The position numbers were made by a program, and so were the translations under genes. Shown piece after piece: positions 53,284-62,600 of a stretch of 64,000 nt of DNA. Under the pieces are notes generated by a model. The model had not been told where the DNA came from. It saw nothing but the letters and a program-made list of their open reading frames with translations, and searched no databases. Origin of the DNA: Canibacter zhuwentaonis (lineage in GTDB: Bacteria; Actinomycetota; Actinomycetes; Actinomycetales; Microbacteriaceae); NCBI RefSeq assembly GCF_018531125.1, contig NZ_JAHDSY010000004.1; one strand, written 5' to 3'. Positions within the stretch are counted from its first letter, which is position 1. Every line of letters starts with the position of its first letter.

Positions 53284-56200
53284 GTGTCTAAAACGAATTT
53301 TGTGCATTTGCACGTGCATACCGAGTATTCAATGCTCGACGGAGCGGCACGTATTGGTGAGCTCGTTGACAGTGTTGCGGCGCAGGGTATGCCGGCTATT
53401 GCGATGACGGATCACGGCAATGTGTTTGGCGCTTTCGAGTTTTGGCGGCGGGCTAAATCCGCCGGAGTGAAGCCGATTATCGGCACAGAGGCCTATTTAA
53501 CTCCTGGCACTCACCGCAGCGACCGCACACGGGTGCGCTGGGCAAGCGGCGGCGGTGACGACGTGTCCGGCGGCGGCGCGTACACGCACATGACCCTGCT
53601 TGCGCAGAGCACAGGGGGAATGCACAACCTGTTCAGGCTCTCCAGCAGGGCATCTATTGAGGGCTACTATTTTAAGCCGCGCATGGATCGCGAGATTCTT
53701 GCGGAGCATGCGAACGGGCTAATCGCAACAACCGGCTGCCCCTCTGGTGAGGTGCAAACCAGGTTGCGTCTGGGGCAGTACGCGGAGGCAAAACAGGCGG
53801 CCGCGGAGTTTCAAGATATTTTCGGCAAAGAAAACTTTTTTTGCGAGCTGATGGATCACGGGCTTGAAATTGAGCGGCGGATCACCAAAGACCTGCTGCG
53901 CCTGGCCTCAGAACTGCAGATCCCGCTCGTTGCCACCAACGATTTGCACTATGTAAATGCGGCGGATGCGACCGCCCACGATGCGCTGCTGTGTGTGCAG
54001 GCGGGATCGCGAATTGATGACACTAACCGATTTAAGTTTGACGGAACAAGCTACTACCTAAAAACTCCCGTCGAGATGCGACACCTGTTTCGGGAATTCC
54101 CCGAAGCTTGCGACAACACCCTGCTTATTGCGGAGCGGTGCGAGGCAGAGTTTGACACCACGGCTAACTATATGCCGAGGTTTCCCGTGCCGGAGGGGGA
54201 AACAGAAGATAGCTGGCTGGTGCAGGAGGTTAAGCGCGGGCTTGCCTACAGGTATCCCGACGGGCACAGCACTGCCGTACAAGAGCGCGCAGAGTATGAG
54301 CTTTCGGTGATTACGCAGATGGGTTTTGCCGGGTACTTTTTAGTGGTTGCCGACTTTATTAACTGGGCTAAAAATAACGGGATCAGGGTTGGCCCGGGGC
54401 GCGGTTCCGGTGCTGGGTCAATGGTTGCGTACCTGCTTAGAATCACAGATCTTGATCCGCTTGTGCATAGCCTCTTTTTTGAGCGGTTTCTAAATCCTGA
54501 CAGGGTTAGTATGCCCGACTTTGATGTTGATTTTGATGATCGCAGGCGTGGCGAGGTTATTAACTACGTAACCGAAAAATACGGGGACGCGCGTGTTGCG
54601 CAGATTGTCACCTACGGCACGATTAAATCAAAGCAGGCGTTGAAAGACTCCGCGCGGGTGCTCGGTTACCCCTATATTGTCGGCGAGAAGCTAACAAAAG
54701 CGATGCCGCCGGCGGTTATGGGCAAGGATATTCCGCTGTCGGGTATTTTTGATGAAAAGCATCCGCGCTATCGCGAGGCGATCGATATTCGCACGCTTAT
54801 AGAAACGGATCCCGAGGCGCAAAAAGTTTTTGAAGTGGCACGTGGTCTTGAGGGGCTAAAAAGACAGTGGGGCGTGCACGCCGCGGGCGTGATTATGTCG
54901 AGCGAGCCGCTGCTCGGTATTATCCCGCTAATGAAGCGTGAAGCGGACGGGCAGATTATCACCCAGTTTGATTACCCCAGCTGTGAGAGCCTGGGGCTGA
55001 TCAAAATGGATTTTCTGGGCTTGCGCAACCTCACAATTGTTTCTGATGCGCTCGAAAACATTAAAGCAAACCGCGGTATTGAAATTGACTTGGAATCTCT
55101 AGAGTTAACGGATAAAGCCTCTTACGATTTGCTCGCGCGCGGCGATACGCTCGGGGTTTTTCAGCTTGATGGTGACGCGATGAGATCGCTGCTGCGGCTT
55201 ATGAAGCCGGATAATTTCGAGGATATTTCTGCGGTTTTGGCGCTTTACAGACCAGGGCCCATGGGCGCTGATTCGCACACTAATTACGCGCTGCGCAAAA
55301 ATAAGCGGCAGGAAATTGTGTCGATCCACCCGGAATTAGCGGAGCCGCTCGCGGATATCCTAGACACCACCTATGGGCTGATTGTTTATCAAGAGCAGGT
55401 TATGACAATCGCGCAGCGGGTTGCGGGTTATTCACTCGGACAAGCGGATATTTTGCGCCGGGTTATGGGCAAAAAGAAAAAATCTGAGCTTGATGAACAG
55501 TTTGTTTTCTTTTCTGCTGGTATGCGCGAGCGAGGATACTCGGAAGAAGCCATTAAACGGCTCTGGGATATTATGGTGCCGTTCGCCGATTATGCTTTTA
55601 ACAAGGCACACTCGGCAGCTTACGGCGTTATTAGCTACTGGACGGCGTATCTGAAAGCTCACTATCCCGCAGAATATATGGCGGCGCTGCTCACGGGCGT
55701 TGGCGGCAAAGACAAAGACAAGCTGGCGCTCTATCTTAACGAGTGCCGCAAAATGAAAATTGAGGTGTTGCCGCCCGATGTTAATGAGTCGGTGGATAAT
55801 TTCGCCGCCGTTGGTGACGACATCCGCTTCGGGCTTGGCGCTGTGCGCAACGTTGGGCATAACGTTGTGAGCTCGATTATCGCCGGTCGCAAAGACGGTA
55901 AATACGTAAATTTTGGCGACTTTATAAAGACTATGCCAACGCAGGTGCTGAACAAACGTACAATTGAATCGCTTATTAAGGCCGGTGCTTTTGATTCGCT
56001 CGGGCACACCCGCCGCGCGCTTATGAATGTTTACGAGGATCTGATAGATCACGGCATGAAAGCAAAGCGCGATGCCGATCACGGTAAAATCGGTTTCGAT
56101 TTTGATGAGCTGTTCGCGCAGGATCCGCTGGTTGATGAGCAGGCGCAGCATGGCTCGATGCAGATTCCAGAGATGCCAGAATATCACAAGCGCGACAAGC

Positions 56201-56820
56201 TTGCGTTTGAGCGCGAGATGATTGGGTTGTACGTTTCTGATCATCCGCTAAAAGGGCTTGAGAGTTTGCTGGCGCGGGAAGCCAGTCACAGTGCGGGGCA
56301 GGTTGTGAACTCTGAAAACTCTGATGGCGATCGGGTCACGGTTGCTGGGCTGTTAACGCGAGCGGATCATCTCACCGCAAAATCTGGTAACGCTTATGGC
56401 AAAGCTGTTCTCGAGGATTTCACCGGCGAGGTGCAGCTGATATTTACCGGGCAGGTTTATGGCGAGTGCAGCAGCCAGCTCGTTGCTGATCAGGTTGTTG
56501 CGGTTTCCGGGCAGATTAACGCGCGTGATGACGGCATAATAGTCCGCGGATACAGCGTGCGGCAGCTGAACGCGAGCAGTGTGCGAGAGCAGAGCGATTT
56601 GAACCTGCGCATGACTAGTGAGCAGGCAACACGGCAGACGTGTGAAGAGCTGCTGGCGATATTCAAACGGCACGCGGGCACAACCGGGGTGCAGCTGCAC
56701 CTGAGCAGTAACGACTGGATTCGCGTTTACGATCTTGAAATGACGGTGCGCGTGAGCGGTGATTTGTATGCCGAGCTGAAGGTTTTGCTCGGTCCGCATT
56801 GCGTTGATATAGGCAGTTAG
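53284..56820 (+). CDS. dnaE: DNA polymerase III subunit alpha DnaE
   Basis: Replicative polymerase, 1178 residues. N-terminal PHP domain (HLHVHTEYSMLDGAA, then MTDHGN), the polymerase core with the catalytic acidic motif PDFDVDFDDRR near residue 410, GPGRGSGAGS before it, and a C-terminal OB fold (VTVAGLLTRADHLTAKSG). GTG 53284 is preferred, with GGGAG 5 nt upstream; GTG 53272 would overlap that site. Stands alone between rluD and nadE. Confidence 0.96.
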   Translation: MSKTNFVHLHVHTEYSMLDGAARIGELVDSVAAQGMPAIAMTDHGNVFGAFEFWRRAKSAGVKPIIGTEAYLTPGTHRSDRTRVRWASGGGDDVSGGGAYTHMTLLAQSTGGMHNLFRLSSRASIEGYYFKPRMDREILAEHANGLIATTGCPSGEVQTRLRLGQYAEAKQAAAEFQDIFGKENFFCELMDHGLEIERRITKDLLRLASELQIPLVATNDLHYVNAADATAHDALLCVQAGSRIDDTNRFKFDGTSYYLKTPVEMRHLFREFPEACDNTLLIAERCEAEFDTTANYMPRFPVPEGETEDSWLVQEVKRGLAYRYPDGHSTAVQERAEYELSVITQMGFAGYFLVVADFINWAKNNGIRVGPGRGSGAGSMVAYLLRITDLDPLVHSLFFERFLNPDRVSMPDFDVDFDDRRRGEVINYVTEKYGDARVAQIVTYGTIKSKQALKDSARVLGYPYIVGEKLTKAMPPAVMGKDIPLSGIFDEKHPRYREAIDIRTLIETDPEAQKVFEVARGLEGLKRQWGVHAAGVIMSSEPLLGIIPLMKREADGQIITQFDYPSCESLGLIKMDFLGLRNLTIVSDALENIKANRGIEIDLESLELTDKASYDLLARGDTLGVFQLDGDAMRSLLRLMKPDNFEDISAVLALYRPGPMGADSHTNYALRKNKRQEIVSIHPELAEPLADILDTTYGLIVYQEQVMTIAQRVAGYSLGQADILRRVMGKKKKSELDEQFVFFSAGMRERGYSEEAIKRLWDIMVPFADYAFNKAHSAAYGVISYWTAYLKAHYPAEYMAALLTGVGGKDKDKLALYLNECRKMKIEVLPPDVNESVDNFAAVGDDIRFGLGAVRNVGHNVVSSIIAGRKDGKYVNFGDFIKTMPTQVLNKRTIESLIKAGAFDSLGHTRRALMNVYEDLIDHGMKAKRDADHGKIGFDFDELFAQDPLVDEQAQHGSMQIPEMPEYHKRDKLAFEREMIGLYVSDHPLKGLESLLAREASHSAGQVVNSENSDGDRVTVAGLLTRADHLTAKSGNAYGKAVLEDFTGEVQLIFTGQVYGECSSQLVADQVVAVSGQINARDDGIIVRGYSVRQLNASSVREQSDLNLRMTSEQATRQTCEELLAIFKRHAGTTGVQLHLSSNDWIRVYDLEMTVRVSGDLYAELKVLLGPHCVDIGS

Positions 56821-56844
56821 CGCAGCTGCGTAGGAGGAGTAAAA

Positions 56845-57696
56845 GTGGTTTCACAGGGCAGTTTGCGGGCGCAGATTATTGCGGAGCTGGGCGTGCGGCG
56901 GCGGATCGATCCGCCCCAGGAAGTGTGCAGACGGGTGCAGTTTTTGCAGGATTACCTGCTACAAACGGGCGCTCGTGGCTATGTTTTGGGTATTTCTGGC
57001 GGGCAGGATTCGACGCTCGCTGGTCGGCTTGCGCAGCTCGCGGTTGCGCAGCTGCGTGAAACAACTGGAGCTGACTACTGTTTTTATGCGGTGCGCTTGC
57101 CGTACGGTAGGCAGTTTGACGAGGCCGACGCGCGTTTAGCACTTGAGTTTATTGCGCCAGATCGTGTGCTCACAGTTGATATTAAACCCGGTGTTGACGC
57201 GCTCGCGCAGGGCGTGGCAGGCAGTTTGCAGGCCTCTGGCGTTGGTGCTCCTGTCACTGATTTTAACCGGGGCAATATCAAAGCGCGCGCGCGAATGGTT
57301 GCGCAGTACGCGATAGCGGCGGCGCACAGGCTGCTCGTGATTGGCACGGATCATGCTGCGGAGGCGGTGACCGGGTTTTTCACCAAATACGGTGATGGTG
57401 CGGCTGATCTAATGCCGTTGCACGGGCTTACCAAATCGCAGGGGGCGCAGCTTTTGCGTGAGCTGGGCGCGCCCGATCGCACCTGGTTAAAAGCTCCGAC
57501 CGCTGATTTGCTGGATGATAATCCCGGGCAGCTTGACGAAGACAGCCTGGGTGTTAGCTACACTGAAATTGACGCCTATTTAATGGGTGAAGAGGTTGCT
57601 CAGCGTGTTATCGATACAATCGAGGGTAAGTTTATATCGAGCAGACACAAGCGCAACAGCGCGGCGCATCCTGATAATGATTGGTGGTTACAGTGA
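56845..57696 (+). CDS. nadE: NH3-dependent NAD+ synthetase NadE
   Basis: Amidates nicotinic acid adenine dinucleotide to NAD+. 283 residues, the short ammonia-dependent form without a glutaminase domain. PP-loop SGGQDST (51-57), GTDHAAEAVTGFFTKYGDG, and C-terminal SRHKRNSAAHPDN. The GTG start has AGGAGG upstream. Its TGA overlaps the msrA GTG. Confidence 0.94.
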   Translation: MVSQGSLRAQIIAELGVRRRIDPPQEVCRRVQFLQDYLLQTGARGYVLGISGGQDSTLAGRLAQLAVAQLRETTGADYCFYAVRLPYGRQFDEADARLALEFIAPDRVLTVDIKPGVDALAQGVAGSLQASGVGAPVTDFNRGNIKARARMVAQYAIAAAHRLLVIGTDHAAEAVTGFFTKYGDGAADLMPLHGLTKSQGAQLLRELGAPDRTWLKAPTADLLDDNPGQLDEDSLGVSYTEIDAYLMGEEVAQRVIDTIEGKFISSRHKRNSAAHPDNDWWLQ

Positions 57697-58256
57697 ACAC
57701 AACAGCAGAGGCAGTTGCTGCAGCAGATACTAAATTAACATCGTTCGTGCTCGGTGGCGGGTGTTTTTGGTGTCTTGACGCGGCATACAAGGTTTTGCGC
57801 GGAGTCGCGTCTGTTGAGTGCGGATACGCTGGTGGGCAGGCAGATACAGCACAGTATAAGCGGGTTTGCGATGGTGACACCGGGCACGCTGAGGTTGTGC
57901 GCATAACTTTTGATGAGCGCGAGATTCCGGCGAGCGTAATTTTGGATGCGTATTTTACAATGCACGACCCGCGCCAGTTGAACGGGCAGGGTAACGACAT
58001 CGGCACACAGTACCGCTCGGTTATGTTTTACAGTGACGAAGACCAGAAAACACAGTTTTTGGCGGCGGCTGAGCGTGCCGCAAACCTGTGGGACGGTGAA
58101 ATTGTGACCGCTTTTGAAGAGCTCGAAGAGTTTTTTATCGCCGAGGAATATCACCAGGATTATTTTGCTAAAAACCCGAGCCAGGGCTACTGCCTTGTTG
58201 TTGCCGTGCCGAAGGTGAACAAGGTGCGCGCAAAGTTTATGGAGTACGCACGGTAG
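57693..58256 (+). CDS. msrA: Peptide-methionine (S)-S-oxide reductase MsrA
   Basis: Repairs oxidised methionine. Catalytic GCFWC segment (Cys24, Trp26, Cys27 counted from the GTG), YAGG, GHAEVVRITFD, and QYRSVMFY are all present; 187 residues. GTG 57693 is chosen because it overlaps the nadE stop (GTGA) and the family sequence starts soon after. The last codons and stop are echoed 22 nt downstream. Confidence 0.93.
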   Translation: MNTTAEAVAAADTKLTSFVLGGGCFWCLDAAYKVLRGVASVECGYAGGQADTAQYKRVCDGDTGHAEVVRITFDEREIPASVILDAYFTMHDPRQLNGQGNDIGTQYRSVMFYSDEDQKTQFLAAAERAANLWDGEIVTAFEELEEFFIAEEYHQDYFAKNPSQGYCLVVAVPKVNKVRAKFMEYAR

Positions 58257-58282
58257 TTTTAAGGAGTGTGCGCGTTAGTTTA
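58241..58282 (+). repeat. Degenerate tandem copy of the msrA 3' end
   Basis: GGAGTACGCACGGTAGTTTT (58241-58260, encoding the last codons and TAG of msrA) is followed by GGAGTGTGCGCGTTAGTTTA (58263-58282), matching at 15 of 20 positions and keeping an in-register TAG. GGAGTGTGC appears once more near 58311. Confidence 0.55.
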
Positions 58283-58486
58283 CGGGGTTTTGGCAGATTC
58301 TGTTTCTGCGCGGAGTGTGCCGTGCGGGGTGTTGCGGGCGGTAATCCGCTCGCGCGTTGCTGTGCATTAATCCCGCAGCGCGTTTTAACTTGCGAATTGT
58401 TTGTCACAGCACTGGTATTAACAGTGTTATGCACGGGGTTGTGAATTTTTCTAAAATTAGCGGTAAGCGTGCCCGAAAATAGTTTC

Positions 58487-58529
58487 ACAGGGTCGATGGG
58501 AGTTGCGGCACGACGCCTATTGACCCTGT
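58487..58529 (+). promoter_or_regulatory. Inverted repeat upstream of ssb
   Basis: The 309-bp gap between msrA and ssb holds no gene I can support. Near its right end, ACAGGGTCGAT (58487-58497) and ATTGACCCTGT (58519-58529) form an interrupted palindrome 37 bp before the ssb ATG, a possible operator or hairpin in the leader. Confidence 0.4.
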
Positions 58530-58565
58530 TGTTCACACTAAAACTATTTATTGAGGGGAGCTATT

Positions 58566-59247
58566 ATGAGCGCTCAGATTACAGTTATCGGCACGGTTGC
58601 GACCGATCCGCGCATTATCCAGTTTGATAACGGGGGGTGCTAAATGCACTTTTCGGCTTGCAGAAAATGATCGCAGATACGATCGCACAACCGGGCAGTG
58701 GGTTGAAACCGAGACTAGTTGGTACACGGTAAACAGCAACAACTCGCTGGGCAATAACGCTGCGGTTTCTATTGCTAAAGGGCAGCGCGTGATAGTCACG
58801 GGCAGAATGCGCGTGCGTAACTGGAGCAAAAGTGACGGCAGGTCGGGCACGGTTGCTGAGCTTGACGCGGACGGTCTGGGTCACGATCTGCGCTTTGGAA
58901 TCACGAAGTACGAGCGCACTGCGTTCGCTAAAAACAGCGAAGCAAAATCTGCAGACGATGCTAATAGTGAGCTTGCGACAGGCGCTGCAGCAGTGGGTAA
59001 CAAGACCGTGGCGGGCGGATCTGGCAGTGTGTCTAGCGCAGATCAGCTCGGCGGTGATTCTGTCTGGAAAACCGCAGGGTCTAACAAAGAGCTACAAACG
59101 GTCGGCAGCGCGTGGGGGATTGCGGTGGAATCAGTGGCTAAACAGGAGGCAGGCGGAGGTCCCTCTGTAGCTGCTGGCGCGGTCGACAAATCTGCGCGAA
59201 GTGGGGCTGTGAAACCCGATGCTAAGCAAAGTCTTGTGCCAGCTTAG
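58566..59247 (+). pseudogene. ssb: Single-stranded DNA-binding protein, interrupted by a frameshift in a G6 run
   Basis: ATG 58566, with GAGGGGAG upstream, begins a clear SSB (SAQITVIGTVATDPRIIQFD). After the run of six G at 58632-58637 the frame meets TAA within two codons, while the remaining OB-fold sequence (CTFRLAENDRRYDR, SWYTVNSNNSLGNNAA, GQRVIVTGRMRVRNW, GHDLRFGITKYER) continues in the +1 frame to 59247. Removing one G restores a protein of about 226 residues with a low-complexity tail. It is not beside rpsF/rpsR, so it is probably the second, accessory ssb of actinobacteria. A sequencing error in the homopolymer, a true mutation or slippage are all possible. Confidence 0.85.
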
Positions 59248-59285
59248 GCGCAACTGCGCAGTATTTCTGCTTACTGTTGCGGATC

Positions 59286-59325
59286 AAACTGCGCTCATTC
59301 CCGTTACACGGGTTGGGCGCAGTTT
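59286..59325 (+). terminator. Nested hairpin after ssb
   Basis: AAACTGCGC (59286-59294) pairs with GCGCAGTTT (59317-59325), and an inner CCCGT/ACGGG stem lies within. It sits between ssb and the lipoprotein gene. Confidence 0.7.
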
Positions 59326-59345
59326 GTCGCGCTAAAATTGTGCTT

Positions 59346-59852
59346 ATGTTTTTGTGTTTACGCAATAGGTTTAACTCGCGCGGGGTGAAAAAAGTTGTAG
59401 CCGCTGCTGCTCTTGTTGTTTTAATGGGCGTTGGCGGGTGCAGCAGCATTTCCGTTAAAGTTTTAGAGCCCGAGCAGCCTGAGCGGCAGAGCATTAAACC
59501 TGCTGAAAAGACGGTTGAGTATCAGCCAGGTGCATCAGCTGCGGTTAACGAGGCTTTTTTTGCTAAGGTCACAAAGGAATACGCAGAATCAGAATCTCCT
59601 CTTGAGGGGGAACCGCTCGTTAATTACTATGCTGAACGCGGATTTGATAAGGGCGCTATGCAGGTCACCGGCGATAGAACTAAAATCAATCTTGAGGTTG
59701 ATTCAATGTTTATCGCCGTGCGTATCGAGCATGAGTGTTTGATCGCGCAATTTGAGACGGGAGACCGCAGCTATCAGGTGGCACGAATTGCAACCGTTGG
59801 CCCCAATAAAGATCTTTGTTTAATCGGCAACACCCGCTATATTGACTGGTAG
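59346..59852 (+). CDS. DUF6993-like lipoprotein
   Basis: Secreted lipoprotein of 168 residues: signal peptide with basic start (LRNRFNSRGVKK), hydrophobic core and lipobox VGGC. The mature domain has YYAERGFDKGAMQVTGDRT, DSMFIAVRI, CLIAQFE and ends CLIGNTRYIDW, which resembles the DUF6993 domain known from Microbacteriaceae beside ssb and ettA. Two cysteines in the mature part may form a disulfide. Start ATG 59346 is chosen for signal-peptide length. Function unknown. Confidence 0.8.
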   Translation: MFLCLRNRFNSRGVKKVVAAAALVVLMGVGGCSSISVKVLEPEQPERQSIKPAEKTVEYQPGASAAVNEAFFAKVTKEYAESESPLEGEPLVNYYAERGFDKGAMQVTGDRTKINLEVDSMFIAVRIEHECLIAQFETGDRSYQVARIATVGPNKDLCLIGNTRYIDW

Positions 59853-59914
59853 AGCGGCATAGTTAAAGTTTTGTTTAGAGACCGGAGTAACGAGAGGAAT
59901 TTAGCGTAAAGTAA

Positions 59915-61597
59915 ATGGCTGAATATATTTATCAAATGGTGCGTGCGCGCAAAGCTCACGGAGATAAAGTGATCCTTGACGATGTGACGATGTCATTTTT
60001 CCCCGGCGCAAAAATCGGCATGGTTGGTCCTAACGGAGCCGGTAAGTCAACTATTCTGAAAATAATGGCGGGGCTTGACACCCCGTCTAACGGCGAGGCT
60101 AAACTGACCCCGGGATTCTCCGTGGGTATTCTAATGCAGGAGCCGGAACTTGACGAAGATAAAACCGTGCTTGAAAACGTGCAGCTGGCCGTTGCTGAAA
60201 CAAAGGCTAAGATCGACCGTTTTAATGAGATCAGCGCAGAGCTTGCTAATCCTGATGCTGATTACGACGCGCTCTTGCCCGAGATGGGCGAGCTGCAAGA
60301 GCAGATTGACGCGCTTGATGCCTGGGATCTTGACAATCAGCTGGAGCAGGCGATGGATGCCCTGCGGTGTCCGCCCTCAGAAGAAAAAGTTAGTGTGCTA
60401 TCGGGCGGCGAAAAACGCCGTGTTGCGTTGTGTAAACTGCTGCTAGAAAAACCGGATCTGCTCCTGCTTGACGAGCCCACTAATCACCTTGATGCGGAGA
60501 GTGTGCTCTGGTTAGAGCAGCACCTGCAAAAATATCCGGGCGCAATTATTGCGATCACACACGACAGGTACTTCCTGGATCATGTTGCCGAGTGGATTGC
60601 CGAAGTGGATCGCGGTCGTCTTTATCCTTACGAGGGTAACTATTCAACCTATCTGGAAAAGAAAGCGGAACGCCTTGAGGTGCAGGGGCGTAAAGACGTT
60701 AAACTGCACAAGCGTTTGAAAGATGAGCTGGAATGGGTGCGGTCTAACTCTAAGGGACGGCAGGCTAAATCAAAAGCTCGTCTGGCGCGTTACGAAGAAA
60801 TGGCTGCGGAGGCTGAGCGCACTCGGAAGCTAGACTTTGAAGAGATTCAGATTCCGCCAGGACCGCGTCTTGGCGGAATTGTGCTCGAGGCAAACAACCT
60901 ACAAAAAGGTTTTGGAGAGCGTACGCTGATTGACGGGCTGAGTTTCTCTCTGCCGCGCAACGGCATTGTGGGCATTATTGGCCCTAACGGCGTTGGTAAA
61001 ACAACTCTTTTTAAAACGATTGTGGGCATTGAGGAACTCGACGGCGGCGAGCTAAAAATCGGTGAAACCGTGAAACTCAGTTACGTGGATCAGAGCCGTG
61101 CCGGAATTGATCCTAAAAAAACAGTATGGGAGGTTGTTTCAGACGGTCTTGATTATATTCAGGTTGGAAACGTTGAAATTCCATCCCGCGCGTATGTCTC
61201 AAGTTTTGGTTTCAAAGGGCCTGACCAGCAGAAACCATCGGGCGTGTTATCAGGAGGTGAGCGTAACAGGCTAAACCTTGCGCTTACTCTGAAGCAGGGC
61301 GGTAACCTGCTGCTGCTTGACGAGCCGACTAACGACCTTGACGTTGAAACGCTTGCAAGCCTTGAGAACGCGCTTTTGGAGTTCCCCGGCTGTGCTGTGG
61401 TTATCACACACGACAGGTGGTTCCTAGATAGAATAGCGACGCACATTCTCGCCTATGAGGGCACCCTCGAAAACCCAGCATCCTGGTACTGGTACGAGGG
61501 TAACTTTGAAGGCTACGAGAAGAATAAGATCGAACGTCTTGGCGCCGATGCTGCTAAACCATCACGCATGACATACCGCAAACTCACGCGCGATTAA
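59915..61597 (+). CDS. ettA: Energy-dependent translational throttle protein EttA (ABC-F)
   Basis: Cytoplasmic ABC-F ATPase that binds the ribosomal E site and gates translation according to energy state. Two ATPase halves in 560 residues: first Walker A GPNGAGKST (about 39-47) with LSGGEKRRV, second GPNGVGKTT with LSGGERNRLNL, and Walker B LLLLDEPTNHLD and LLLLDEPTNDLD. The linker between halves and the absence of membrane segments fit EttA. The C-terminus ends MTYRKLTRD, typical of the family. Confidence 0.95.
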   Translation: MAEYIYQMVRARKAHGDKVILDDVTMSFFPGAKIGMVGPNGAGKSTILKIMAGLDTPSNGEAKLTPGFSVGILMQEPELDEDKTVLENVQLAVAETKAKIDRFNEISAELANPDADYDALLPEMGELQEQIDALDAWDLDNQLEQAMDALRCPPSEEKVSVLSGGEKRRVALCKLLLEKPDLLLLDEPTNHLDAESVLWLEQHLQKYPGAIIAITHDRYFLDHVAEWIAEVDRGRLYPYEGNYSTYLEKKAERLEVQGRKDVKLHKRLKDELEWVRSNSKGRQAKSKARLARYEEMAAEAERTRKLDFEEIQIPPGPRLGGIVLEANNLQKGFGERTLIDGLSFSLPRNGIVGIIGPNGVGKTTLFKTIVGIEELDGGELKIGETVKLSYVDQSRAGIDPKKTVWEVVSDGLDYIQVGNVEIPSRAYVSSFGFKGPDQQKPSGVLSGGERNRLNLALTLKQGGNLLLLDEPTNDLDVETLASLENALLEFPGCAVVITHDRWFLDRIATHILAYEGTLENPASWYWYEGNFEGYEKNKIERLGADAAKPSRMTYRKLTRD

Positions 61598-61659
61598 TGG
61601 ATGTTGATCGCACGCTGGCAGGTTGCGTAAGCTAGACGCTAAAGAACAGCGCGCACCGA

Positions 61660-61685
61660 TTTTAATGCGGTAAGGCGTATTAAAA
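61660..61685. terminator. Possible terminator between convergent ettA and esterase genes
   Basis: TTTTAATGCG (61660-61669) and CGTATTAAAA (61676-61685) pair with one mismatch, giving A/T-rich flanks on both strands. Confidence 0.45.
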
Positions 61686-61746
61686 CCGGGCTGTAAAACG
61701 GGTGGTTGTAGTTTAATAATACAGCTTACCAGTTTTTATATTGCGG

Positions 61747-62577
61747 CTAGTTACTGTTTGCATTGATGTGTTCGTGGATTAGGCGGTCAAACTCTGCGGG
61801 GTTGTCAGCGTGTACCCAGTGTCCAGCATTCGGAACTGTAACGGGCACAGTGTTAGGAAAAAGAAGCTGCATAACGTTAAAATCATCGGGTTTAATATAG
61901 TTCGATTTTTCCCCCGCAAGCCACAGCACAGGGCCGTTAAAAACAGCCCCTGCTGGCGCATTAAAGCCCATAATCGAGTCAAGATTATCTCGCAGCAATT
62001 GCAAGTTTGCCTGCCAATAAAAACCGTTGCCAGTTTTTCGCGCCAGGTTCTGCAGCAGAAAAGTGCGCACCGCAGCATCTGGAATACCGACCTGTAGCAG
62101 CTGATCCGCTGCAGCACGACTCTCTAGAGACGCCAGGTCTAGAGCCAGCAGTTTATCAATGAGCCGCACGAAATAATTCTCACTATTGGGGCGGTGCGTG
62201 GGCGCAATATCAACAATGATCAGTGATTTAATAAGTTCATGGTGCAGCAGCGCAATAAACATTGCAGCCTTACCGCCCATCGAGTGCCCGAGCATATGGA
62301 TTTTGCCGCGAGCCGCCTCAAAAGCCGGGTGTTCTTTAACGGCCGCAACTATTAGCTCGGCTGTTTCCAGATAGCTAAACTCGCTTGTCCAGCTCGACTC
62401 GGCGTGGTTGGGCATATCGATCAGGAGCGAGTTTGAGAGCGACCTGAGCTCTTTTGCGTGCTGCATAAAGTTGCGCCCTCGCCCCAGTAGACCGTGCATA
62501 AAAACTGTTAGCTCTGCGCGCTCCCCCGCGATAAAAGTTGTTTTCACCCCGGTTTTATTGCTTGTGTTTGCCAACAT
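61747..62577 (-). CDS. Alpha/beta hydrolase (YbfF-like esterase)
   Basis: Serine hydrolase of 276 residues. Oxyanion-hole region FMHGLLGRGRNF, nucleophile elbow GHSMGGKAAM, VDIAPTHRP and the catalytic His in NAGHWVHAD are in the order seen in YbfF-type acyl-CoA or ester hydrolases. ATG 62577 has AAGGA 8 nt upstream; a TTG at 62598 is in frame but upstream of that site. Lies 23 nt behind the thioesterase gene on the same strand, so a two-gene operon for acyl-ester hydrolysis is likely. Confidence 0.88.
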   Translation of the reverse strand: MLANTSNKTGVKTTFIAGERAELTVFMHGLLGRGRNFMQHAKELRSLSNSLLIDMPNHAESSWTSEFSYLETAELIVAAVKEHPAFEAARGKIHMLGHSMGGKAAMFIALLHHELIKSLIIVDIAPTHRPNSENYFVRLIDKLLALDLASLESRAAADQLLQVGIPDAAVRTFLLQNLARKTGNGFYWQANLQLLRDNLDSIMGFNAPAGAVFNGPVLWLAGEKSNYIKPDDFNVMQLLFPNTVPVTVPNAGHWVHADNPAEFDRLIHEHINANSN

Positions 62578-62600
62578 CGATTTTCCTTCTGTAGCCAAGC

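Noticed and set aside
58566..58660. Programmed +1 frameshift in ssb
   Set aside because: No internal Shine-Dalgarno-like stimulator or rare-codon/stop arrangement at the shift site; homopolymer error or mutation is simpler, so recoding is kept only as a remote option.
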